Source: Rhynchopus sp. YZ270_cl-10 (lineage: Eukaryota > Euglenozoa > Diplonemea > Diplonemida > Diplonemidae). Taken from it: 64,000 nt of DNA. The notes beneath the pieces were generated by a model. The model saw only the letters and a list, made by a program, of their open reading frames with translations, was not told the DNA's origin and did not search any database. The stretch covers positions 1,364,001 to 1,428,000 of the forward strand of contig OZ037865.1 in the NCBI GenBank assembly GCA_964035575.1, written 5' to 3'. The stretch's first letter is position 1. Each line of letters opens with the position of its first letter. Made by a program: the position numbers and the translations under genes. This document shows positions 20,847 to 31,960 of this stretch, in pieces.

Positions 20847-20954
20847 CCACCTGATTTTTACCCCGCGTATAGGCGCGTAAAGGCTGGGGAAAATGGGTGG
20901 GGTTTGGCCTATACTGGCCTTTACGCGCCTTTACGCGGGGTAAAAATCAGGTGG
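20847..20954. mobile_element. Foldback element with near-perfect arms, 108 bp
   Basis: The outer 23 bases, starting CCACCTGATTTTTACCCC, match their complement at the other end, and GGCGCGTAAAGGC pairs with GCCTTTACGCGCC further in. The high arm identity suggests a recent insertion. A-rich DNA flanks both ends; no ORF. Confidence 0.8.
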
Positions 20955-21056
20955 AAAAATCGTGCTATCTAGTATCAGATAGTAGTCTACAATCGAACGA
21001 ACTACTTTTCTTTATTCTCTCCGTTGCGGGCACAAAAGCTTAGCCCCCCTTTTTTT

Positions 21057-21090
21057 AGATGACTCAGCACAGCGAGGCATAGGGTCATCT
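21057..21090 (+). repeat. Hairpin repeat, group A
   Basis: Closing helix AGATGA/TCATCT is perfect Watson-Crick where canonical copies use a G-T pair. The inner arms CTCAGC and GCATAG keep four of six pairs; the 3' bulge is GG. Confidence 0.65.
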
Positions 21091-21237
21091 TCCTCAACTT
21101 TTATCTTTTCCCCTCTCTCTGTCTTTCTGCCACACTGCGCTTGGAGCATGCAAGCCATGTAGTACCTCCAGCTTTATCAGGGGAACATCACTGTTTTGTG
21201 GTTTACCGCTGAAAAGAAGGGCGGATACTGTATTCCC

Positions 21238-21269
<32 letters not shown>

Positions 21270-21847
21270 TTGGCACCCAGTATTCTCAAAACCTATGGGG
21301 GGGATGGCAACAGCTTCTTTGAAAAGAGACGTTGCGATAACGCGCAGATGCCCTCCCTTCCCCTTCCTTCTCCGCCTTTTTTGTTGTTCGTGTGGTCAGA
21401 AGTGCAAAGCTAATTCGGGCACAGACAACACTACAATACCAACCATTTTTGTTCCCTTCAAAATACAAGCGACACCCCTTTTTTTTTCTCGCATTTTTTC
21501 TTATTTGTGACCACAGCATTCACAAAGGATGCAATGATCTCTCACAAGAGGGGCTGGCGCAAAGATGGTGTTGGCAACCCCCTAGGGCGTGCCCACATTC
21601 GACGCTACTCTTCCTTTTTCTTGTAGTTTTTCCCCCAGCAGCACATGTAGTTATCTATCTGCCCTCGTTTTTGGCCAATACGAAAAAAAAAAGTTGACTT
21701 TTTATTTCTGTTTGTCTCCCTACTGCATAACCCCCCTCAACACAACACACCAGGGCTGGCTGAGTGTTTCGAACGCGCCCCCACAGACGCCGTTCCCCTG
21801 GGGGGTGTCTGACACGAAAACAAAGAACAAAAAGCGCGTCGTGGGCA

Positions 21848-24800
21848 ATGTCGCTGTTCCGATGTGGTGTGTTGCTGTCGTGTGTTCTGGTGGTGCAAGG
21901 GACGGCGCCAGTCCCAGACCCAAACCCGGATCCCAACTCGAAGGACACTGAGGCACCGCACGCAGGGTCGGACGCACACGCCGGTAGTGATGCGCATGCG
22001 GCTGGAGATGCTCATGGTGCTGTCGCTGTGGCCACAACGTGCGCTAATCTGAAGGTCGGGGAGGACCTCTTCACAAAGTGTGTGAATGCAAGCTGCACAC
22101 AGGACGTGCTCCGTGCTGATCGGTGTCTCGCAAAGATTACCACGTTCCCGTCTTTCGAGTCGTGTCTTGCGGAGCGTTGCATCTGCGCCTCGGATAAAAG
22201 CAAATGGACCTGCAGCACCACGACCTGCGCGAACGAATGCAACGACTGTGCAGGGTGCTACATGCAGAACAACCAGTTCTCTCTGCGCTCCTGCGAGGCT
22301 GAGTACCGTCTCTGCACCGCACGCATCATACGCGAGGTCTTCGACCAGCCGCTGTACCGTGAAGACGTCGGGAACTGCAGCGTCATCTCGAGCTGCGTCA
22401 TCGAGAAGGTGGCGCCTGCCAATTGCACTGCAGGGTACGCCGATGCAGCGGATATGACACCTGCATGCTCGGCGCACGTCTGCTCGACAGCGCCAGAAAC
22501 ATACGAGCTTCTGTCTGGCGACTCACTTCTCTGCGAGGCTTCCCCTCCAGCATGCAACCTCCACGGCGGGCACGGCGAAGCACCCTTCAACATCATCGTC
22601 CTCACAGGCATGATCGCGCTCGGCAACCTCTGCCGCCACTACAGTACAGTGTTCCCACTCTCGCACCTCCCTTACACAGTGCAGGTCTTCCTTCTCGGTG
22701 CGGGTTGGGGTGCGCTCTGCGAAGGTGTGGGCGGCAGCTTCCGCAAGTACGGAGAGCTTGGCGACATCGACCCTCACTTGCTGTTCTTCATTTTCCTTCC
22801 AATCCTCATCTTTGAGTCCGCCTTTGCGACAGAATACCACGTCTTCAAGGAGGTGAAGATGCACTGTCTCATGCTTGCAGGCCCGGGGCTTATCATCTGC
22901 TCTGTGCTGTCTGCGTTCGCGGCGCAGGCGATCTTCACGAACTACAACTGGAGCTTGGTGACCTGCCTCTTATTTGGTACGATCCTGTCTGCGACCGATC
23001 CTGTCGCGGTGGTGGCGTTGCTGAAGGAGCTTGGTGCCGCACCCGCCATCTCGCAGCTGATCGAGGGCGAGTCGCTGCTGAACGACGGCACTGCGATTGT
23101 GTTCTTCAACATCCTCAAGGACGCTGTTGCCGAGGGTGTCATCGAGCTGACCATTCTTGAGGTGCTAGGCGAACTGATCAAGGTTGCTGGCGGCGGCGCT
23201 TTGCTAGGTCTTATCATTGGTATCATTGTGAAGACGTGCATCAAAAACGTCTTCAACGACCCTGAGATTGAGATCACCATGACGCTGGTTGCTGCGTACA
23301 CTACGTTCTTCGTGGCGGAGGAGTACTTGAAGGTGTCTGGTGTGCTGGGCCTTGTGGTGCTGGGTATGTATCTTGCGTACCATTGCCACGTGATCTCACC
23401 TGAGGTGGCACATTCGCTGCACCACTTCTGGGAGATCATCGTGTACATGGGGAACACAATGATCTTCTGCATTGCGGGTATTGTCATCACCGAAAAGGCC
23501 TTCGCAGAGCTGGAGGGCACGGACGTGCTGTACCTGCTCATCAATTACAGTATCCTCAACGTTGTGCGTGGGTTTGCCCTGGCCGTGCTTCTCATTCCCA
23601 TGAACATCGTCGGGACGTACCAACTGAACTGGCAGAACGCAGTTCTCTGCTGCTGGGGTGGTCTGCGTGGTGCCGTCGGGCTCGCCCTCGCACTCATCGT
23701 CACAGGAGACGCCGACATTCACTGCGCCGATGCAAAGCTCGGTGCACGGTTCCTCTTCCACGTTGCCGGTATTGTCATCCTCACTCTCTGTGTGAACGGT
23801 GTCACCACCGGGTGGGTCGTCGCCAAGCTCGGCCTCGACACAATTGAGACAAATAGACAGCGTGCGACAAACCGTCTCCATGAGGCTCTCATCAGCAACG
23901 TGGACGACAGCCTGTACGAGCACGGACGTAATCCTGTATTCAGAGATGCGAACTGGACGCACGTGCGGAAGTTCATTGTGCGTGACATCTCCGATCCGCA
24001 TCAGGGTCGCCACGCGCAGCCGGGTGGGCTGCTGGAGGCGCCACCCATCGAAGTGATGGAGGATGCGTGCATGCACTACTACCGCATCTTCAACTCCGCC
24101 ATCGAGCATGAGTACGAGTCGGGGACCATGAAGCCATCGTCCCTGCGTGTCCTGCTGGCGCTGCTTGCGGACGCAGAATCCGACTTCGCAAAGGGTGGCC
24201 AGCGCATGATCAGCGCAGACTTCCTCCGCACGCAGTTCGAGTCAGACGGCTCTCTCATGAGCAAGCTCTCCTGCACTACCAACGAGTCGCGCTGGACACA
24301 CGCCTTTGACGTCGGCATTGGGTTCCTGACCACACATAGCTACGTGCAGGCGCATGTGGACGGCGTCTGTTTCTCGCTGCAGGCAGGAAACCGTGTCACC
24401 GACCACTGCAAGAAGGTGCGCAAGGAGACAATCCACATTCTTGAGGAGTATGGTGAGAAGCGTCCGGAGATTGCGGCCGCCCTGAAGTCGCGCAACGCAG
24501 CGCGTGACGTGCTGAACAAGAGTCGTGCCTTCATCGGAAAGAAGGTGCACAACGGAAGCGTGAGCCCAGGCGATGGTGCCATCATCAAGTCCATGATCGA
24601 GAGCAACATGAAGCAGCTCCGCAACACCCCCAGCACGCTTGTCACGGAGAACCCTGAGGCGCTTCTCATGCGCGTCTGCCCATGGTACACCTGCGACGAG
24701 AACGCACGCAACCTGCTGCACACGATTGTCAGTTACCAGACGAAACGTGAGAAGGAGAACCTCATTGGAAAGCACCGTGACGGACACGGCCTCTTTGTGC

Positions 24801-26185
24801 TGCTCTCGGGGGTGGTGCGTGTACACATTGGTGCGCGTGCCGAAACGTTCGGGCCTGGCTACGTCGGAGGCATCATGTCTGTGCTCACAGGAAAGCTCGG
24901 GAAGTACACTGAAGTGTTTGCGGAGACGGACTGCTCCATTGCGTACTTCGACATCAGACCCATCCGCGAGCTGTGCCAACGCAACCAGAAGTTCAGTGCT
25001 GAGATCTGGGATGCGTGCTGCCAGCTTGTGGCACGCAAGGTGATGAGCTGCCACATCACGTACACCGACTGGTCGCACGTCCGCCTCAAGAAATTCGCTG
25101 CCAAGGGCAAGCGCCACGCCGTGCAACCCTCTGAGTCTTACCCCACCGCGCTCCCTTCGGACAGCATCTGCGTGCTGGTCAGCGGCGAGTACAAGGACGT
25201 TCTGCAGGGACGTGAGTCTGGACAGGGGCCGTGCGTGGTGCCACCACACTTCAATGCTGTGTTCTTCTCTACGGACAGTGTGCTGTTTGTCATGAAGAAC
25301 CCGCTGTCGCCGCAGGAGAAGGCGCTCAAGCATTGGGCGAAGATCCGGAACAAGATCTTCACGGTGCGTGCGATTGCGTGTCTGCAGGGACACAAGGCGG
25401 GTATCCTTGCTGTGCGTGAGGTGCTGGAGGGGCGCATGACGAGCATGTTCGCTGGGCTCAAGGCGCAGAGCGACGAGCCGCCGACAGGGATGTCCCCTGC
25501 CGCAACGCCTGCCGTGTCGCCTGCGTACTCGCAGCAGCAGCAGTTCCCTGCACCGCTGAGCCCTGCCTCCAACGCAGCACCCGTGCCCCCCGTCGATTAC
25601 CACAAGGCCACGTCCGAGTCGTCCATGCCACACAACGGCAGCTTCCCCGTCTCCAACCGCAGCCGCGTCGCCCGCCCACACGGCCAGCAGCAACGCAACT
25701 CCGCGAAGCCGTACGACGAGTTCGAGATGCAGGAGCTCAAGACACGTCTCTCCCAGATGGAGGACCAGGCACCGATCACAGAGTCCACACCATGGTTCTC
25801 CCAGTCAGACCAGATTGAGTCGCCCAGCGCAAGGGGTCAGCGCGGGAATGGAACCCGCAGCGCGAGACACGAAAATGGGGTATGTTACATGCAAAGCAAC
25901 CTTCTGCCTGCAGCTCACGAAGCCCTTTTTGCCCCATTTTGTTCTTTTACCATCTTTGCAACATGCACAGGTAACACACACACAACCCCCACTACAGGAC
26001 TTCAACACTCCACTGCTCCGAGGTGCTGACTCGCCCAGATTCCACCAAGCAGGGTCACAAAGGGCTTATTCACAGGTATGCCGAACACAAGACACACCTA
26101 AAAATTTATCCAAAAAGGGAATAAACATGCTGCTGTTCAAAAACACTACCCAAAACAGGACGAGATAAGTCACAGCAGCTTCTGA
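21848..26185 (+). CDS. Na+/H+ exchanger with Cys-rich ectodomain and cyclic-nucleotide-binding-like domain
   Basis: About 1378 residues from exons 21848-25879, 25998-26075 and 26159-26185. A cleavable signal peptide (LFRCGVLLSCVLVVQG) is followed by the His/Ala repeat HAGSDAHAGSDAHAAGDAH and a Cys-rich ectodomain to about residue 235. The exchanger core follows: ATDPVAVVALLKELG with Asp384, GESLLNDGTAIV with Asn412-Asp413 (the cation-binding ND motif) and CCWGGLRGAVGLALAL. This order matches SOS1/NHE-type plasma-membrane antiporters. A CNBD-like fold (LFVLLSGVVRVHIG) lies at about 950-1070, before a disordered tail. The start ATG is taken as the one beginning the signal peptide; the frame is open 28 codons further up. 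Donors are GTATGT and GTATGC. The ectodomain is unusual for the family. Confidence 0.85.
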
Positions 26186-26852
26186 TCCCCTATTTGAGCT
26201 AGCGGGGGATGAAAAGGGCCTTCTGGATGTTGCATTTGGCCATCCCTAGTCATAAGACATACATGCCCCTTTATACACCTCCATCCTGGCGCAGTCCACA
26301 GAGAATGGTTATACACAAATCAAAGCTACAGGGGATATCCACACTGGGCAACGGGGAGGGGGTGCACAATCGGGATGGGATGGGTGGGGGGAGGGGGTGA
26401 AGCTATGGGCGGGGTTGTGTATTGAAGGCAGTTCTAAAGAGCGAGGCATTTGCACTAAGAAGAGGTGTGTGTGTGAATCTTTGGGAAAACCAACAACAAA
26501 AACAAAACAAAAATTCTTATTTAAGGTTACATTGCGCAAAGAGAGAAGGGTAAGAGGAAGAGCCCCACGATAGGTGCAGAATCTGCCCTAATCCGTGTCT
26601 ATTATCTAAACAAAAAACCCTTTTTAAAAAAATGTATTTTTTTTTTTTTTTCGACCAAAAATATTGCCATATCTTTAAGAATAACAAAAGGGGGTTTTTT
26701 TTTCCAATTTTTCTTCTTTTTTTTTTTGATAAATTGACGACGTGAGTCACCTCGCTTCGTGTGATCTCCACGCATTTAGATGTGTATGCAATCGTATGTT
26801 ACTTTTTGTGACACACCGATACATTCATCCGTTCGAACCTTTTCTCTTTTGA

Positions 26853-26920
26853 AGGTGACTAAGCACAATAAACCAAAGAATAATCTAATCAGACTAAGCA
26901 TGAGAGGCTTAGGTTCATCT
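26853..26920 (+). repeat. Hairpin repeat, group A, partly duplicated
   Basis: A first AGGTGACTAAGCACA is not completed. A second GACTAAGC, loop ATGAGAG, GCTTAG, GT, TCATCT follows at 26892-26920. It looks like one copy inserted into, or unequally exchanged with, another. Confidence 0.6.
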
Positions 26921-27055
26921 TTTTTTTTTCTCCCTTCTCTCAAGGGAATTAGGAATAAGGGGGAGAGTTTCTTCTTCATTTAACGCAACCATGCCGGCCT
27001 TTTTTCGACAAAAGTTTTGTTTTTGAATTTCGGTATTTTTGTTTTTTGTATTTAA

Positions 27056-27080
27056 AGGTGACTGAGCTGGGCTTATCATC
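27056..27080 (+). repeat. Hairpin repeat, group A (shortened)
   Basis: AGGTGACTGAGC, TGG, GCTTATCATC. Most of the loop is gone; GAGC/GCTT keeps pairing through G-T. Confidence 0.45.
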
Positions 27081-27138
27081 ATATTTTATTTTTTTTGTTT
27101 GGGTACATTTTAGTGCACCCTATTATACCTTCTTCAGT

Positions 27139-27217
27139 CACAGTGGCCCTACGAAAAACCTATTTGGGGTATCCCGCTAGGAACGTACCCCGAGGGTTCG
27201 TACAAGGACACCGTGGT
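27139..27217. mobile_element. Foldback element, imperfect
   Basis: GGGGTA/TACCCC forms the inner helix; ACGAA..ACC and GGTTCGT, and CAGTGG and CACCGTG, extend it with bulges. No ORF. Confidence 0.45.
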
Positions 27218-27497
27218 AGAATAGATAGTATATGAAACAGTGTTTTTTTTATACTAACGGTGCATATGCTGTGTGCGGCGTGTCCATCTCTTATTGGTGT
27301 GCCAGTCAGTTACAGTAGTAGGTAGTAAGGGTTCGTGTGGGAAAGGGTTGGTTACTGTGTGTGCGCCACTAAAGGAATATACGCAAAAGAAAACGGACCA
27401 TATCTGTTCACAAAGAACGGCAGGTCTTTTTTTTTTGCCCTGCTCCCCAAACCCCACAATGTGTTGCATCGCAAAAGAAGCACATAAAAAAAAAAAT

Positions 27498-27531
27498 AGT
27501 GTAGCCCATCCTCGGGGGGGGCGTCTACACG
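27498..27531 (+). repeat. Hairpin repeat, group D
   Basis: AGTGTAG pairs perfectly with CTACACG except at the first base; CCATCC faces a G run. The usual AGTGGAG arm has become AGTGTAG, which improves pairing to CTACAC. Confidence 0.65.
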
Positions 27532-27720
27532 AATTCAACTAAGTTTTTTTTCAAAAAAAAAGTAAATGAATAGCTGTTTCAAAAAGCTGACCTGTTTGCG
27601 AAGTGTTTTGTTCTCTGTATGCATTACATTGAAAATTGCATTGATCCCTTCGGGACAGCTCCTGTCTCCGGGGGCAGTTGTTGAAAAGAAAAGAGAAAAG
27701 AAAAGAAAAGAAAAATCAGT

Positions 27721-27750
27721 AGTAGTGCTCACCCTCGGGTGTCCACAACT
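27721..27750 (+). repeat. Hairpin repeat, group D
   Basis: CACCC/GGGTG inner helix is perfect Watson-Crick where other copies have CATCC/GGGTG. Outer AGTAGTG faces CACAACT with one bulge. Confidence 0.65.
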
Positions 27751-27847
27751 AACAACCAAAAAGTTTTCAAAATAAAGCAAAATAGAAAATATGTTTTCCC
27801 TCTCGCGACCCACCCGATTCGTCCTTATAAAAAAAAAATGTTAAAAA

Positions 27848-27885
27848 AGGTGATTAACGCACGTGAGGTTTAGGTATAGGTTCAT
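27848..27885 (+). repeat. Hairpin repeat, group A (diverged)
   Basis: AGGTGATTAACGC, ACGTGAG, GTTTAGGTATAGGTTCAT. The outer arms are still recognisable; the inner helix is weakened. Confidence 0.45.
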
Positions 27886-28138
27886 TTTACAAACCTTGAT
27901 TTTTATTTGATTTTTTTTGTATTGTTAAAATAGAGCATTTTATGAGCGGTGTGAGTGGGAGTGATCGCAGTCACTCCATTTATTTATTTCCCCCCCCCCC
28001 TGACGAACACTTTTTTTTTTTGGGGGGTGCACACACCACTCTCTGTTCCTGCTGGAGGTTCCAGGCGAGGTGAGTGCTGGGTTGGATAGAATTGACGATC
28101 CTCTCACCTCTTTTTTTTCTTTTTTGTGCTGCTACACA

Positions 28139-28289
28139 GTTATCAGGTCCAGGTGGGTGAGCAACTTAGGTGAGCACAAACTGGTGCAAAATTGCTCACC
28201 CCGTGGGTGAACCTCACCCATGGGTGTTCAAATTGCACACCCGCTTTTTTTTGTTCACCAAGTTGGCTCACCCATCTGTACCTGATAAC
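28139..28289. mobile_element. Foldback element, 151 bp
   Basis: Perfect 10-bp ends GTTATCAGGT and ACCTGATAAC, then CAGGTGGGTGAGC against GCTCACCCATCTG, and GGTGA against TCACC. The centre repeats TGCTCACC- and GGGTG-type words. No ORF. Confidence 0.75.
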
Positions 28290-28603
28290 CGCGTAGTATT
28301 GAGAATCTGGCTAGTTGTTGGGTATTCTCCGTTGGGTTACGTTAGTACAATACAAGGTTCCATGGTGCTCCTGGAGGGGTCGATATTGACAGGTCGTTGA
28401 CTGATTTCCCATAGCACCATTCCAGCATATTTTACCCAGCTACCAAGCCAATAGAAGGCAAAACCCCGTAAAAGCCGTGAGGTGTTATGAATACGTTCAC
28501 ACCGTCTTTTTTCTCGATGCGCGGAAAAGGAAAGGTAAGGATCTGAACACAGAACAGAAGTGGGATTTTCGGGAGGAGGGAAGGTGTGCAGTTTGTATAA
28601 CTA

Positions 28604-28634
<31 letters not shown>

Positions 28635-28636
28635 TG

Positions 28637-28799
28637 CTTACACGCAGTGTTATTAGAAACTGAACTTGATTAGCCAACGGTAAATTTGTCCTCACGCCTT
28701 TTCCTTTTGAATCATTCCCCTCCCCCAATCAATTATCATGTGCGCCACCCAGGGTAAGAGCCTAAATGGCTTCCTAAAATGGCTGCGGTCAACGAAAAA
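28637..28799 (+). repeat. Terminal module A1 of the retroelement
   Basis: Same sequence as 32037-32199. Begins GCTTACACGCAGTG after a T run and ends GTCAACGAAAAA. Confidence 0.85.
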
Positions 28800-28831
28800 T
28801 ATTTTTCGACTACAGCTTCCAAAGCTACACT

Positions 28832-30733
28832 ATGGCACGAAGGGGGAGGACCCGTGTGCGAGGTGGCAGAGGATGCGGAGGTGGACGGATTGTTCGATCC
28901 GTTCCGTTCGTCGCGGGCAACGTTGGGCTCTCGCAGACGAACCCGCCAGTACAGGGTAGCCTAAGACCCTGTGTGTGGGTGCGACGCTGGCGACGAGCGC
29001 GAGCGCCCCCACTTCGCCCTGCTTTCCCGACGGTGATGGGGCCGCCGAAGTACGCGCCGCCTCCGCCGCCGCTTCCAAGACGCGAGCTGATGGACGACGG
29101 ACCGGACATTGCTATCCTGTACGGAACTGAGGCAACTGTCGTGCTGGACCGCCGGTTTGTGTCTGCGCCTGCGGAACGGGCTGAAGGGGAGTTGGCGAAC
29201 ATTTCGCGTGCGAGGCTGGATCTTGATGCGCTCATGGCCATGGATACGAAGGGATTGCTCACCGGTATCCTTGATGTCATCAGGTCTCGTGAAGCCTTCA
29301 CGGCGAACCTTACCGATGAGGGTAGGAAAGTCCTGGATTCCTCTGTTCCTCTCAGGAGGGGAACCTCCAGGCACATGCTGCGCCACTGGGGAAACCTGCT
29401 GCAGTGGGGTGTGATGTCTCGGTCCAAGGTGCAGAAGGTGGTGCTTCCCGCCTTCACCGTCCCTAAGAAGGTGCATGGACTGAGGCTTGTGTGCGACGGC
29501 CGAAAGCTGAATCGCTTAATGCGTGCACCCCCGCCAATGCTGTTACCGTCTATACACCAGGTGGTACGGCGATTCATGGACAATGCGTACGTGGTGCAGG
29601 CAGACGGGCGGAGCTGGTTCTACCAGTTCCCGCTGGCGGATGGTGTGGACGACTTCTTCGGAGTGAACCTGTCAGGTGCACGTGGCCCCTTCGTGAGGGC
29701 AAAGCTCAATGTGCTCTGTATGGGCTGGAGTTGGGCGCCGTGCATCGCACACCGCTCGGCGATGGTGTTACTCCCGGAGGATGACGGACTCGCTTGGGTG
29801 GACAACTTCTTTGTCGTAGGCAAAACTCTCCCTGAGGCGGAGAAGCGTTACTCTTCGTTCCTCCGACGAGCAGAGCGAGTGGGCGCCGAACTGAATGACG
29901 ATGAAGGAGAGGGTGTGCCCCGTGCAAACTTCTGTGCGTTGGGCCTGGAGTTCGATCTGGCGAGCTCCCCGAGACGGTACCGTGCTGCCCCTGATTGGAT
30001 TGAGAAGTGTGTGGATTCTCCCGTACTGAATGAGGTGTTGAAAAACTCATGTACTGCGAGGGACTTTTATAAAGTGTTGGGTGGGTTTGTGTGGTTTTTG
30101 TACTGCACTAAACGCAGACTTTGTTATTTCCGTGTTTCTCTTTCTTTTTTGCGGCGCACTGCGTCTGTTCTTGCAATTGACCCACAGAAGTGGGATGTTA
30201 AACTAGAAATCCCCCCATCTGTTATATCTGAATTCGCAGGCATCGTGTCTGTGATGAGGAGCAACGACTGGATTGAGGACCAGCCAGAGAGGCCCACCGT
30301 GGTAGCGTGGTCAGACGCTTCTGACCGCGAGTGGGCTGCTTTAATAGAGTCTGAGGTCTTTGAACCGGTCACTCAGGGTGTGTTTTCAAACCCTGAGCAA
30401 CATCATATTTATCTAAAAGAGCTATACGCTGCTTGGCGTGCCGTTAGGCTGGCGGCCGCTGAGAACACAGACCATGAAGTGTCCCTTCAGGTCGATAACG
30501 CTGCTGCTGTGGCGGCGATAAACAAAGGACACAGTAAGAATTTTTTGGCTAATGAGCTGCTGTGTGCCATTTTTGACACTGCAAAGGCTGCCAACATGAG
30601 TGTGTCTGCCTCGTGGGTGGACACCTTAAGTCAGCGGGCTGATGAGTTTACTCGCGGAACAGTGGCCCCCTCGTTGGCATCACTTCCTCCAGTACTCACG
30701 GAGTACGAAAGAGTAGAAGCTATGTTTTGTTAA
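28832..30733 (+). CDS. Reverse transcriptase - RNase H polyprotein of the retroelement
   Basis: A 633-residue open frame. A basic, Gly/Arg-rich start is followed by a reverse transcriptase region (LPAFTVPKKVHGLRLVCDGR, then MGWSWAPCIAH and the catalytic-type AWVDNFF, about residues 200-345). An RNase H region follows (WSDASDREWAA, HHIYLKELYAAW, LQVDNAAAV, about 505-590). This order and the YVDN-like active site fit the DIRS/Ngaro/VIPER branch. The role is copying element RNA into DNA. Coding GC is higher than in flanking DNA. Confidence 0.8.
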   Translation: MARRGRTRVRGGRGCGGGRIVRSVPFVAGNVGLSQTNPPVQGSLRPCVWVRRWRRARAPPLRPAFPTVMGPPKYAPPPPPLPRRELMDDGPDIAILYGTEATVVLDRRFVSAPAERAEGELANISRARLDLDALMAMDTKGLLTGILDVIRSREAFTANLTDEGRKVLDSSVPLRRGTSRHMLRHWGNLLQWGVMSRSKVQKVVLPAFTVPKKVHGLRLVCDGRKLNRLMRAPPPMLLPSIHQVVRRFMDNAYVVQADGRSWFYQFPLADGVDDFFGVNLSGARGPFVRAKLNVLCMGWSWAPCIAHRSAMVLLPEDDGLAWVDNFFVVGKTLPEAEKRYSSFLRRAERVGAELNDDEGEGVPRANFCALGLEFDLASSPRRYRAAPDWIEKCVDSPVLNEVLKNSCTARDFYKVLGGFVWFLYCTKRRLCYFRVSLSFLRRTASVLAIDPQKWDVKLEIPPSVISEFAGIVSVMRSNDWIEDQPERPTVVAWSDASDREWAALIESEVFEPVTQGVFSNPEQHHIYLKELYAAWRAVRLAAAENTDHEVSLQVDNAAAVAAINKGHSKNFLANELLCAIFDTAKAANMSVSASWVDTLSQRADEFTRGTVAPSLASLPPVLTEYERVEAMFC

Positions 30734-30748
30734 CTGAAATTTTTATTA

Positions 30749-31615
30749 TGATGTGTGCTGACTATGCTTGGCACTTCATATGCGCTTACGGCGCCCCTTA
30801 TCCACTCCTCGTGACGGCGAATGGGTAAACTTTATTTGTAATTTTCATTTTTTGTCTTCTTTGTATTTTATTTTTATTTTTTATCATGTCTGTGCAGAGG
30901 CCGATCGCGTGTCCGTTATTGTCGTGTATTCAGTGATTTGGTTGCCTGTCTTATTGTATGTGCATATGCGCTTATTCGCAATGTCTGCATGGTTCTCTCC
31001 TGCAAAGTGTGGGTTATTCCAGTGGTCAAGGGCCACTGTGACATGGTCAAGGACCGTGTCTTTTGTACCAAGCTGGGTTGTTTTTCAAGTGTGCGCTGCT
31101 CGTAGATGGACATGGTGTACCTCGCGGTCGAGGATACTATACGGTACCGTAGTGCCCGCTGTCTTGGTGATGGCGCGTGCAAGAAATGTTTATCTTTATG
31201 ATGTGTGCTGACTATGCTTGGCACTTCATATGCGCTCACGGCGTCCCCTTATCCAGTGTCCTGTCCTCGTGATAGCGAATGGATATAAACCTTTTATTTT
31301 ATTTTATTTTTTTGTATGATGTGTGCTGACTATGTTTGGTACTTCATATGCGCTCACAGCGCCCTTTATCCAGTGTCCACGTGATACCGAATGGATGCAA
31401 ACTTTTTTATTTTTGTTATGATGTGTGCTGACTATGCTTGGTACTTCATATGCGCTTACAGCGCCCTTATCCAGTGTCCACGTGATGCCGAATGGATACA
31501 ACCCTTTTTATTTTTGTATGATGTGTGCTTGGCACTTCATATGCGCTTGCAGCGCCCCTTATCCAGTGTCCTGTCCTCGCGATAGCGAATGGATATAAAC
31601 CTTTTTATTTTTTGG
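30749..31615 (+). repeat. Tandem array of about 100-bp units inside the retroelement
   Basis: Five units begin GATGTGTGCT (30749, about 31200, 31317, 31420 and 31519) and share CTTCATATGCGCT and CGAATGGATA. A roughly 360-base unique stretch separates the first unit from the rest. No protein is predicted. Confidence 0.75.
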
Positions 31616-31960
31616 TGAGTGCTGACTTCTCAGTGCCCCATTCGCTTCGGCGTACCTGTCTCTACACTGCTCCCGAGGCGGCGGTAGAACAGTTTTGTTT
31701 TGATCAGTTGTTCGGTTTGTGCAGTTTTGATCAGTACTGGTTCTCCTCTCAATCGGTTTGGATGGACAGGGCCAGTGGGGTTTTTGTACCCATCTAGAGG
31801 GTTCTCGTGGCTGTGCGTTCCGCCCTCCCCCGCAGAAGCTGCGAGGTTGACGGCGGATGCCGTGTTTACAGGTTTCTCTCTTTTCCCACCTTCCCTCCCT
31901 TTTCTCCCCCTTAAACTCCATACTCTGCTACCTTTCCGCTACGCGGTCCCTTTGGGCTAT

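Larger units (their letters stand above)
19135..21847. other. Gene-free stretch rich in foldback elements
   Basis: No supported gene in 2.7 kb. Three foldback elements (19566, 20168, 20847), repeat C, and group A and B hairpins fill much of it. A GA microsatellite is near 21243-21270. The final bases before the exchanger gene contain CCCCCACAG, a plausible acceptor. Confidence 0.65.
26186..28636. other. Gene-free stretch with hairpins and foldbacks
   Basis: About 2.4 kb without a supported gene. Contains group A and D hairpins, foldbacks at 27139 and 28139, and a T run ending exactly at the left end of the retroelement. Confidence 0.65.

Noticed and set aside
24242-25693. 483-residue minus-strand frame
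   Set aside because: Opposite the exchanger's conserved cyclic-nucleotide-binding-like region, which is clearly coded on the + strand.
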